Source: Nitrospira sp. UBA5698
GTDB taxonomy: Bacteria > Nitrospirota > Nitrospiria > Nitrospirales > Nitrospiraceae
Length of the DNA: 64,000 nt
Assembly (NCBI GenBank): GCA_002420115.1
Contig: DIHK01000007.1
Span: forward strand, 170,601 to 234,600
Reading direction: 5' to 3'
Position numbers and translations under genes: made by a program. The notes under the pieces are model-generated. The model saw only the letters and a list, made by a program, of their open reading frames with translations, ran no database searches and was not told the origin of the DNA. How positions within the stretch are numbered: the first letter of the stretch is position 1; the number at the start of each line of letters is the position of its first letter. Shown in pieces: positions 26,505-33,810 of this stretch.

Positions 26505-27122
26505 GGGAATCCCTCCTTGTGATTAGATGAGCGCGGATAATCGTGCTCGGTATGTAGTGAGTCTTATACGCAATGATGATGCCACGACGAGGAGTGGCGC
26601 CAACAAGATGCCTTGTTGTTTGCGGTTGCAGTACTATGGTTTGGTTCAGAATCGTCAACTGGTGCTGGTCTGCGCCGATTGTTGGTGCGAGATCGTTGGG
26701 AGTGATGGGGCTATTAATATTCGGTGGGGAGGCCGGGGCGGCGTATCCCAAGTGATACGCTCAGAAGGACAAAATGATACAGGGCTTTCTTCTGGTACGT
26801 TCCATAAGAGCGCAGGGGGCAGAATCTTGGAAACGCCTCATCTTGTTCTCTCCTTATTGTTGACTTGTGCACGAGCGGGTCGAGCTACACTCTGAGAGAG
26901 CGCAGAGGTGATGCCGATGGTCCGGAATTTCTATTACGAGATGAGTCGAGCGAGGATCCCACACGTCTCATTGACGGAACCATTTGGGGCCTCGATAATG
27001 CCAAACACTGTCGCGCTGCGAATGCGTTTCTAGGCAAGATGGAGACAACGGGGACATGCGTGTGAGTGGTGCAAGTGATTGTGAATCTCCGATTGAAACG
27101 GCGGGTACGTCGTGAGCCACCG
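26505..27122. other. Gap with one possible 42-residue ORF
   Basis: The interval between the zinc-ribbon gene and the DUF2868 gene. Start codons near 26910-26920 preceded by AGAGG could begin a ~40-residue peptide ending RMRF, with no recognisable domain. The plus-strand frame 26527-26895 is not supported by composition or a ribosome site. Confidence 0.35.
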
Positions 27123-28619
27123 ATGACGTTTGATCAGCTGGCCAAAGTGCTCTTGGTTCAGGCGTGCGAAGAACAGGACCCGAACCACAAGTTTATCTTG
27201 CGGTACGAACGGGAGCCGGCCCCCCATGTCAATGACGTGAGAGATCGCACGGCTACGGGAGACCCTCTGCATGCCGGGGAAGTGCGGGTTCTTGAACGGG
27301 CTGAGCGCATTGTCGATCGACTCACACAGACGCACCCGATGTTCACGTCAGCCCTCGCGGTTCTACGGGTCAGAACTCCGGTCACGTTGTTGATCGGTTG
27401 TGCGCTGGTGGGAGGTTTCCTCGCCGACCCTATCGGGCCTGCCGGCCATATTAATCTCCTGAATTTTCCGCTTCTCACTCTCCTCCTCTGGAATGCGGTG
27501 GTCTATCTCGTGTTGCTCTACAACATGGTTGTTTCTCAACCGTCACGAGACCGGGCGCAGCCCGGTCTGCCGGGGTTGGGGGAATGGCTGTTAGGACTTG
27601 TCGTGAAGGGACAGCTGAGCAGACTGCGCTCCGATCGTGCAGAGAGTCCCGACGAGGTGCAGTGGATCGCCGCATCGCTTGCCTCCTATGCCACGCGGCT
27701 GCTCCGGAGTGGTCGCGATTTATTGGTCACCCATGCCCGTAGCCTTCTTCACGCGGCTGCGGCGGCGTTGGCGGTCGGCGTGATGGTGGGGCTCTATCTG
27801 CGCGGGTTCAGTTTTCTCTATAAGGCCGGATGGAACAGCACGTTCATGGAGTCTCAGGGGGTCCACACGTTGCTCTCCTTCCTATTCGCACCGGCGAGTT
27901 GGCTGTTGAGGATCCCAATCCCTGGGGTGGAAGCCATCGCCGAGCTGCAAGGTACGGCCAGGGCCAATGCCGCGATCTGGATTCATTTCTGGGCGGTGAC
28001 AACGGTGCTGTTTATTGTCCTACCGCGAACGCTGTTAGCGATGGTGGGGTGGTTTCGCACGGCCCGCCTGGATGCCGATGTGCAGCTGCCGAACAATGAT
28101 CCGTATTTTCAGCGTCTACTGAATCCCTATCGGGGGAAAGGACTGTTCATCGATGTGTTGGCCTATAGCCATCGACTGAAGGAGGCGGACGATCGGTTGA
28201 TGACATTCCTTAACGATGCGTTCGGCGTTTTGGCGGATATCCATGTCGGGAGTTCGGTTCCCTATGGTGCTCGCCCTCCAGACTTTCCGTCCGACCCCGA
28301 TCGAGCGCTGTGTGCTGTCGTCCTGTTCAATGTCGCTCAGGCTCCTGAGGAAACGCACAGCGAATTTTTGGAGGAGTTGAAAGCGACGATACGAGACAGG
28401 GGACGATCGAACATGCTGCTGGTCGTTCTGGATTGCGAGGCTTATGCGCAGATCGATCATGAGAAGCGTTTAAAGGAAAGGTGCCAGTCTTGGGCGACGC
28501 TGGTGCAAGCGTGTGGACTCCAAGCTCTGAAATACCGAGATCCTTCTGGTCCACCGGATGTGGAGCTGCAAGCGTTGTCCAACTGTCTATGGCCTGGTGA
28601 TTTTCGGGTGGCGCGATGA
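27123..28619 (+). CDS. DUF2868 family membrane protein
   Basis: ATG 27123 begins the conserved TFDQLAKVLLVQACEEQDP; the frame is open to GTG 27066, which adds 19 basic residues and is not preferred. About 498 residues with at least four membrane segments (VTLLIGCALVGGFL, LLTLLLWNAVVYLVLLYNMV, AAAALAVGVMVGLYLRG, WAVTTVLFIVLPRTLLAMVG) and a C-terminal cytosolic domain. DUF2868 genes are typically found next to DUF3482 GTPase genes, as here with a 4-base overlap (ATGA). The pair is thought to act together at the inner membrane; no biochemical role is established. Confidence 0.85.
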   Translation: MTFDQLAKVLLVQACEEQDPNHKFILRYEREPAPHVNDVRDRTATGDPLHAGEVRVLERAERIVDRLTQTHPMFTSALAVLRVRTPVTLLIGCALVGGFLADPIGPAGHINLLNFPLLTLLLWNAVVYLVLLYNMVVSQPSRDRAQPGLPGLGEWLLGLVVKGQLSRLRSDRAESPDEVQWIAASLASYATRLLRSGRDLLVTHARSLLHAAAAALAVGVMVGLYLRGFSFLYKAGWNSTFMESQGVHTLLSFLFAPASWLLRIPIPGVEAIAELQGTARANAAIWIHFWAVTTVLFIVLPRTLLAMVGWFRTARLDADVQLPNNDPYFQRLLNPYRGKGLFIDVLAYSHRLKEADDRLMTFLNDAFGVLADIHVGSSVPYGARPPDFPSDPDRALCAVVLFNVAQAPEETHSEFLEELKATIRDRGRSNMLLVVLDCEAYAQIDHEKRLKERCQSWATLVQACGLQALKYRDPSGPPDVELQALSNCLWPGDFRVAR

Positions 28620-30088
28620 ACATCCAAAAATCGCAGATCGCCCTCTCCTTGATTTCCCATACGAATATCGGGAAGACCACACTTGCCAGAACGTTGCTTC
28701 GGAAGGATATCGGCCTCGTCGCCGATCGTGCACATGTGACACTCGAAAACCAACAGTACACCGTGCTCGAAACGGATGCAGGAGAGTCTCTGCAGCTCTG
28801 GGACACGCCCGGATTTCCCAACTGTCAAAAGATCCTCTCTCGGTTACAGGGGGCCAAGAATCCGATCGTACGGATTTTAACGGAAGTATGGGATCGATTT
28901 CGTGACCGGCCGTCCTGGTGTGCGCAGCAGGCTGTGTTGAACGTCCAGCAAGAGGCGGACGTTGTCCTCTATCTCGTAAATGCGGCTGAAGAACCGAGCA
29001 TGGCCGGGTACCTTGGCTCGGAACTGCAGCTGCTCGAATGGATCGGAAAACCCGTCGTTGTCCTCCTGAACCAAACAGGCCCTCCCAGGGACCGTGACGC
29101 ACGGCAGCATCTCGAACAACCCTGGAAGGACTACTTCGCCCGCTATGGATTTGTCAGGGAAGTTCATAGTCTCGATGCATTCAGCCGCTGTTGGGTCCAA
29201 GAAGGGATTCTGTTCGAGACGATTCAATCGCTGCTTCCTTCCCAGGACCGTCCCCTCATGAATCGATTATTCAGCGCTTGGCAGAATGCAAATCTGTCCG
29301 TCTTCCATACGGCGATGGAGCAGTGGGCTCGGTTGGTCGTGCGCGCGGCGAGATCGCGGGTGATGACCAGGGGTGACGGCTCACCGATAGATGAACAGAA
29401 GCAACAGGCGGTCGATGGTCTCTTGAAGGAGTTGATGAACGAGGTCGGGGCGACGACGAAAGCGGTTATTGCGCTGCATGGCCTGGAAGGGGATGCTATC
29501 GGGGTAATCCAGGCCAGAATGGAACACGTCGAAGTCCAGCGAGGCTCACAGGGGCATGGTGATGCGACCTTAAGCGGGACTGCCATCGGCGGGATCGGTG
29601 GTGCGTTGACCAGTGGAGCCTATGCCGGACTCCATCTCGATACTGCAACCGGTGGGGTGAGTCTGGGGCTGTTCACGGTGGCTGGGGCAGTGGTGGGAGG
29701 CGTGCTTGGATTTTTCGGAGGGGAGGCCTGGGCAGAACGGCAGGCAGGACGAACGCCAACTCCAGTGACGTGGTCGGATGAGTATCTGGACATGCTGGTG
29801 CAAGACGTCATCATCCGATACCTGGCCATCGCCCATTTCGGCCGGGGCCAGGGAGAGTATGTGATGGATCCAGAAAATCCTCGGTTCTGGGTTGCGAAGG
29901 TGAACACCTTGGTCTCGAAGCAATACACTTCCTTGCATGAACAGTGGAAACGTCTGCGGGAGCAAGGGCCCGCAGCGCAAACAGAAGAGAAAGCGACACA
30001 ACTTACGGCATTGTTAACATCCATCACACTCGAACTGCTCTGGAACACCTATCCTGCCTCAAAACGGTTTCTGAATCGCCTGCGATAA
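28616..30088 (+). CDS. DUF3482 family GTPase
   Basis: A 490-residue protein. The N-terminal GTPase domain has G1 SHTNIGKTTL (K20), G3 DTPGF and G4-like NQTG, resembling the YeeP/HflX-like TRAFAC GTPases. After about residue 300 there is a glycine-zipper region (IGGIGGALTSGAYAGL, VAGAVVGGVLGFFGGEAWA) able to insert into or pack at a membrane, then a C-terminal helical domain. Its ATG overlaps the DUF2868 stop. The partner arrangement suggests a GTP-controlled membrane complex; function unknown. The pair is often seen in Proteobacteria. Confidence 0.85.
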   Translation: MNIQKSQIALSLISHTNIGKTTLARTLLRKDIGLVADRAHVTLENQQYTVLETDAGESLQLWDTPGFPNCQKILSRLQGAKNPIVRILTEVWDRFRDRPSWCAQQAVLNVQQEADVVLYLVNAAEEPSMAGYLGSELQLLEWIGKPVVVLLNQTGPPRDRDARQHLEQPWKDYFARYGFVREVHSLDAFSRCWVQEGILFETIQSLLPSQDRPLMNRLFSAWQNANLSVFHTAMEQWARLVVRAARSRVMTRGDGSPIDEQKQQAVDGLLKELMNEVGATTKAVIALHGLEGDAIGVIQARMEHVEVQRGSQGHGDATLSGTAIGGIGGALTSGAYAGLHLDTATGGVSLGLFTVAGAVVGGVLGFFGGEAWAERQAGRTPTPVTWSDEYLDMLVQDVIIRYLAIAHFGRGQGEYVMDPENPRFWVAKVNTLVSKQYTSLHEQWKRLREQGPAAQTEEKATQLTALLTSITLELLWNTYPASKRFLNRLR

Positions 30089-30158
30089 GAACCAGCCCGT
30101 CCATGTGTCCTCGCGCTTGGTTGACAGGCTGCTGGTCTGCACAGGAGAATCCTGCTCC

Positions 30159-31403
30159 ATGTCAACGAAAGAGATCCAGGTCATTCACCAGCCGGTTCCA
30201 GCTGTGCAACAAGAAGCTGATGAGCCGACATTTCCTCGTTATGAAGGACCGGCGTTCCTGTCGTATGGGTTTCGACCCTTCTTTTTAGGTGCAGCGCTAT
30301 TTGCCGGGCTGGTCGTCCTCACCTGGGTTGCTTTGTTCGCAGGCCAGATACAGGCGGAGTTTCTCTATCCTGCGCGCGAGTGGCACGTGCATGAAATGCT
30401 GTTTGGGTATTTGCCGGCGTTGATTGCTGGATTCCTGTTGACGGCCATGCCCAATTGGACGGATCGGATGCCGTTAAGAGGCGTTCCGTTGTTGCTGATG
30501 TTTCTGTTGTGGCTGGCTGGGCGGGCGTTCGTAGCATCACCATGGTTTGGATCCTCAGCTGCTGCCGTCATCGATGGCGCGTTCTTGGTCGTGCTAGCCG
30601 CCTATGTCTGGCGGGAAATCATCGCCGCTCGTATCTGGGGTCGTGCTCCGATCGGTATGCTAGTCAGTTGTTTTGCAGGCGCGAATATTCTTTTTCACCT
30701 ATCCGCGTTGCAGGGTAGGCCGACTGATTTTCCCGAACGTCTGGCACTCTCCGTTATGACGTTGATGTTGACCGTGATCGGCGGGCGTCTTACGCCTACG
30801 TTTACTCGCGAGTTCTTCATCAATGAGAAGCTCTCTCGGCTGCCGGAAGTCTTTTCTCGTGTGGATGGTGTCGCAATCGTTCTGGTTCTCGTAGGGGCGA
30901 TCAGCTGGATCGCTCAGCCGGAGAGTCAGTCGACGGGCGTTATGCTAATCGTGAGCGGCGTCGCGAGTCTGGTGCGTCTCATTCGCTGGAAAGGCTGGCT
31001 GACATGGAAGGAACCGCTCGTGCTGATTCTGCATGTTGGATATGGATGGGTCGGCCTGTTTCTGTTGGCTCTTGGTGGATCGATACTCGGATTTGGGCTG
31101 TCTACCGCGAATGCCGTTCATGTCCTCACCAGCGGCGCGATGGGGACGATGACGCTGGCGGTCATGACCCGTGCAAGTCTCGGCCACACGGGCAGACCGC
31201 GGCATGCCGACCAGCTCACTGTGGCGATGTATCTACTGGTCAACGCGGGGGCATTGTTACGCATCTTCGTTCCGAACGCCGAGACTCCCACGGTTCTGAC
31301 CCATGCGATACTTGGGCTATCCGCATTTGGCTGGAGCGGAACCTATCTCCTCTTTGCCGTTCACTATGGACCATACCTGGTCCGTCCGAGCCTTGATGAG
31401 TAG
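30159..31403 (+). CDS. nnrS: NnrS family membrane protein
   Basis: About 414 residues with twelve predicted membrane segments. Hallmarks of NnrS include YGFRPFFLGAALFAGL, WHVHEMLFGYLPALIAGFLLTAMPNWT, GRLTPTFTREFF and the C-terminal MGTMTLAVMTRASLGHTGR. NnrS is a haem/copper-containing inner-membrane protein linked to nitric oxide resistance. ATG 30159, preceded by AGGAGA, is preferred over GTG 30105, which would add 18 residues with no family counterpart. It follows the DUF3482 gene by 70 bases and may share its transcript. In a nitrite-oxidising lineage NO defence would be relevant. Confidence 0.9.
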   Translation: MSTKEIQVIHQPVPAVQQEADEPTFPRYEGPAFLSYGFRPFFLGAALFAGLVVLTWVALFAGQIQAEFLYPAREWHVHEMLFGYLPALIAGFLLTAMPNWTDRMPLRGVPLLLMFLLWLAGRAFVASPWFGSSAAAVIDGAFLVVLAAYVWREIIAARIWGRAPIGMLVSCFAGANILFHLSALQGRPTDFPERLALSVMTLMLTVIGGRLTPTFTREFFINEKLSRLPEVFSRVDGVAIVLVLVGAISWIAQPESQSTGVMLIVSGVASLVRLIRWKGWLTWKEPLVLILHVGYGWVGLFLLALGGSILGFGLSTANAVHVLTSGAMGTMTLAVMTRASLGHTGRPRHADQLTVAMYLLVNAGALLRIFVPNAETPTVLTHAILGLSAFGWSGTYLLFAVHYGPYLVRPSLDE

Positions 31404-31518
31404 CGCTTGCAGGGGAAAGCGAATTGGTGGTCCTCGGCTAGGGCGTCGCACTCAGAATCTTGACCTTTGTGGTGGCCCGGCGACTTGAATGTGGCCCGGT
31501 GAAGGTCGGACAGCCAAC

Positions 31519-32253
31519 TTACGATGGCGCGTGGCAGCGTACGAAATTCAAAAGGTGTCCCCGCTGGAATGGCTTGAGCGGTTTGCCCCATTCAAGATGC
31601 ATTTCGGTACAGCCATAGCCTTGTGAGGTGAGTTTGGCACTCATCTCGCCGCAGCGGTGTCGGCCCGGATCGGTGAGGAGAATCTGACAGGTGGGCTTGG
31701 CATGGCTGGCCAAGAAATCCGCAAGCTGGGTGGGATGATTCCGCTCGTATAACAAGTCGCTGCCGATGATGAGATCGAAGCGGCCCAGTTCAAGGGTAGG
31801 TTCCAGCCACGGGGCGTTGAAGAAGGGAATGGGCGCGAGCCCATTGAGGTCTGTGTTCTTTCTGAGGAATTCCTCGGCCAGAGGGTGGTAGTCGCAGGCG
31901 GTGATATTGGCACCGCGCTGTTGCAGAACGAGGCTGGGGAGGCCGATCCCACACCCGACTTCGAGAATCTGTTTGCCCGCGATGGGAAATCGACTCATCT
32001 CCTCGGCGAGCGCGAGCCCGGCCGGCCACACGACACCAAAGAGAGGCCAGGAGGCCGAGGAGATTCCAATCCGCTCGGCGCAACCGTCAGGGTCGGAGAA
32101 CTGCCGTCGATCGCGAAGGGTCCGAATCTGATAGGACACCGTCCCGATCTGATAGCGGGTCGTCTCGACCTCGTACCCTTGTATAGGCACATCCACGTAG
32201 GATCCAGCATAGCCTCTTCCTGGGGAGGAGGCTACGGATTTCGTGATTCGCAT
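31519..32253 (-). CDS. Class I SAM-dependent methyltransferase (protein-lysine type likely)
   Basis: A 244-residue Rossmann methyltransferase: SAM motif I ILEVGCGIGLPSLVL, motif II ITACDYHPLAEEFLRKN, and DLIIGSDLLYERNHP at motif IV. The combination of SASWPLFGVVWPAGLALAEEM and SDLLYE is close to the METTL21/METTL23 group of protein methyltransferases, so a protein substrate is likely but not certain. The N-terminal 35 residues are variable, and the start may be internal. Divergent from ssrA. Confidence 0.8.
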   Translation of the reverse strand: MRITKSVASSPGRGYAGSYVDVPIQGYEVETTRYQIGTVSYQIRTLRDRRQFSDPDGCAERIGISSASWPLFGVVWPAGLALAEEMSRFPIAGKQILEVGCGIGLPSLVLQQRGANITACDYHPLAEEFLRKNTDLNGLAPIPFFNAPWLEPTLELGRFDLIIGSDLLYERNHPTQLADFLASHAKPTCQILLTDPGRHRCGEMSAKLTSQGYGCTEMHLEWGKPLKPFQRGHLLNFVRCHAPS

Positions 32254-32290
32254 CGGAGGAGTAGCGGTTTGAAGAGGTCCTGGTATCCAC

Positions 32291-32318
32291 TTGACCGGTG
32301 CGGTATGATGGCTATATT
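32291..32318 (+). promoter_or_regulatory. Predicted sigma-70 promoter of ssrA
   Basis: TTGACC and TATATT separated by 16 bases, each one mismatch from consensus. It lies about 115 bases upstream of the mature tmRNA 5' end, which would give a long leader that is removed by processing. The purine-rich inverted repeat lies within that leader. Confidence 0.5.
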
Positions 32319-32320
32319 GG

Positions 32321-32422
32321 TAAAAAGTGAAGGGTGAAAAGTAAAAGGTTAGCGTTAGGAAGTGCCAAAGGAAATCAGGCCTTTCACTTTTACCTCTTAC
32401 CTTTCACGTCTAACTTTTCACG
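32321..32422. repeat. Purine-rich GTGAAAAGG-type inverted repeat
   Basis: The left arm (32321-32359) is made of reiterated GTGAAGGGTGAAAAGTAAAA units and the right arm (32380-32422) is their imperfect reverse complement (CCTTTCACTTTTACCTCTTA...). Similar units occur at 563-596. The two arms can form a long imperfect hairpin between the ssrA promoter and the tmRNA. Confidence 0.75.
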
Positions 32423-32434
32423 TAATGAACGAAA

Positions 32435-32783
32435 GGGGGCGACCGGTTTCGACGGGGATACTGAAGTCACCGTTGCATGTCGAGCTCTCGGGGACTCGTA
32501 AAACTCCGGGAAAACGCAACTGCCAACCAAGAACTGGCACTCGCAGCTTAATTAAGCTGTGACGTCATTCCATCTGAGGCCCGCGGGGGTGGAACGGCGC
32601 GATGCAGCGGGCTGGTCCCAGGTCGGTGCTCAGCGGCCGAGGACGAGAACTTTCTGGGCTAGTGGCTGTTCTAAGCCTGCCGACGGGCGTGGATGGCCGC
32701 GAAATTTAAATTGTCGGCTACACATGTAGACACAGTGCACTGACGATCTTCGGACAGGGGTTCAACTCCCCTCGCCTCCACCA
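32435..32783 (+). ncRNA. ssrA: Transfer-messenger RNA
   Basis: The 5' end GGGGGCGACC and the 3' end GCCTCCACCA form a seven-pair acceptor stem with one G-U, and the T-arm GGGGTTCAACTCCCC is intact, with a templated CCA. The tag reading frame ends at TAA (32549-32551) after ATANQELALAA, the LALAA degron characteristic of tmRNA. The resume codon is probably GAA at 32510 (tag ENATANQELALAA), though GCA at 32516 is possible. It rescues stalled ribosomes with SmpB and marks products for proteolysis by ClpXP and Lon. The adjacent 3' sequence is a repeat/GIY-YIG element. Confidence 0.97.
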
Positions 32784-32862
32784 ACCTTCGCTAAGGCTTC
32801 GGTTGGCAAGCCAAGCGAAAAGTTTTTGAAGGTTGTCCTCCGTAGCTTGAGCGAAGGAGGAC
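32781..32862. repeat. Paired hairpins preceding the GIY-YIG gene
   Basis: Two dyads in tandem: CCAACC/GGTTGG (32781-32786 with 32801-32806), whose first arm overlaps the tmRNA CCA end, and a near-perfect 13-base dyad (32835-32847 with 32850-32862, GTCCTCCGTAGCT type, 11 of 13 matching). From memory, dyads built of CTTCGCT/AGCTTCGG and GTCCTCC/GGAGGAC units lie directly upstream of small GIY-YIG genes in several bacterial phyla. Confidence 0.7.
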
Positions 32863-32907
32863 GCCTTCTTCCCTGGTTTGGCTTCAGTAAACTGGGATTC
32901 GCAAAGA

Positions 32908-33063
32908 ATGAAGTACGTCTACCTCCTCCAAAGCCTTCCCGTTCCAACCCAGCGTTACATCGGACTCACTGATGATCTGGACGCACGACTTGAGCCGCAT
33001 AGCGCTGGCGGTTCACCGTATACATCGAAATACAAGCCGTGGAAGATTGTAATGTCCCTTTGA
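32908..33063 (+). CDS. GIY-YIG nuclease domain protein, truncated
   Basis: ATG 32908 opens MKYVYLLQSLP, then RYIGLTDDLDARLEPHSAG and SPYTSKYKPWKIV, the first two-thirds of a GIY-YIG nuclease with its Y-x-G tyrosine, arginine and Tyr-Lys motifs. Family members are usually about 80-95 residues and continue to a conserved glutamate (AIAFEKYLK); here TGA follows MSL at residue 51, so the metal-binding glutamate is missing. The gene is likely inactive. It lies immediately downstream of ssrA and its hairpins, and the following antitoxin gene ends ten bases away. A degenerate selfish insertion is plausible. Confidence 0.65.
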   Translation: MKYVYLLQSLPVPTQRYIGLTDDLDARLEPHSAGGSPYTSKYKPWKIVMSL

Positions 33064-33072
33064 AGGCTGGGA

Positions 33073-33393
33073 TTAAGCAGAACGACCCACCCGGGTGAGC
33101 CGCCTGTGCTTGGGATGCTCTAATTCGATTCGGACCGGGCACCCAAGCGCCGCGGCCATGTTCACCAGCGCATCTAATGAAAAGCGCGAGATCCGCCCGC
33201 GGAGCAGATCATTGATCCGTGGCTGCGTGACCCCGCATTGAGCGCCTGCTTCCATCTGAGTCCATCCGTTCTCCTCAATGACCTCGGTGATTTGCCGCAT
33301 GAGCCCAGCTCGTGCACGCAAATTCGCCGCCTGTTCGGGTGTATCGGCCAAGGCATCCCACACACTCTTGAAGCTGTGGATCGTTTTAGTCAT
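33073..33393 (-). CDS. XRE-family antitoxin (HigA-like)
   Basis: A 106-residue protein starting at 33393 (MTKTIHSFKSVWDALADT), a family N terminus, with an HTH (GWTQMEAGAQCGVTQPRINDLLRG) and C-terminal SRFSLDALVNMAAALGC. It matches the HigA/XRE antitoxin of HigBA-type (Gp49-like toxin) modules. The frame is open further upstream to 33480, but that part overlaps the toxin gene. It overlaps the toxin stop by 8 bases and is intact. It probably still represses the predicted promoter upstream of the toxin gene. Confidence 0.85.
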   Translation of the reverse strand: MTKTIHSFKSVWDALADTPEQAANLRARAGLMRQITEVIEENGWTQMEAGAQCGVTQPRINDLLRGRISRFSLDALVNMAAALGCPVRIELEHPKHRRLTRVGRSA

Positions 33394-33716
33394 GTCTCCC
33401 TCGCCTGAGTTCAGCATACCGCATTCTTGCCAACTCGATGTCGCGCTTGCTCGTGGCTCGTGTTCTCTTCTGAAACGCATGCAGCACGTAGACGGCTTCA
33501 GCGAATCGGGCTATGTAGAGCACGCGATAGGTACCAGCGTCACCCCATAACCGTAGTTCTTCGACACCCTTCCCAACCGACGGCATCGATTTGAAATCGG
33601 TCGGTTGCTTGCCGTGCTGCACTCGCTCCAGTTGGTACCCTGCATCATGCCGATGCGTCCTCCGGAAACTGTCGGAGGCACTCCAATGAGTTTCCGAGAA
33701 AACGCAGCGGTTTCAC
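33386..33716 (-). pseudogene. Gp49/HigB-like toxin gene with one-base insertion
   Basis: The gene should start at GTG 33716 (KPLRFLGNSLECLRQFPEDA) but a single extra base (plus-strand A at 33653, T in the coding strand) creates a frameshift: the reading frame then meets TGA. Removing the base joins it to RHDAGYQLERVQHGKQPTDF and the rest (GVEELRLWGDAGTYRVLYIA, VYVLHAFQKRT) as one continuous ~109-residue RelE/ParE-superfamily toxin with a family-typical C terminus. Only a C-terminal fragment of about 78 residues stays open as a free frame. Likely inactive unless the insertion is a sequencing error. Followed with overlap by the XRE antitoxin gene. Confidence 0.75.
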
Positions 33717-33722
33717 GATTCA

Positions 33723-33751
33723 ATTATACCAATCTGGATATACGACGACAA
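33723..33751 (-). promoter_or_regulatory. Sigma-70 promoter of the broken TA module
   Basis: On the minus strand TTGTCG and a perfect TATAAT are separated by 17 bases. TATAAT ends only 6 bases before the GTG start of the toxin gene, so the predicted transcript would begin at or near the start codon (leaderless). Confidence 0.6.
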
Positions 33752-33810
33752 GCCTAGGAGGATGTGGTCACTAGGGCTCAAGGGCGCGTACCGCCAGGGT
33801 TCGCTCGCCC

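Noticed and set aside
26251..26751. Long minus-strand open frame of 166 codons
   Set aside because: The other phase encodes the zinc-ribbon protein with a strong ribosome site; this frame has no domain and a composition of a shadow.
26527..26895. Plus-strand open frame of 122 codons
   Set aside because: No domain or ribosome site, and unusual residue composition.
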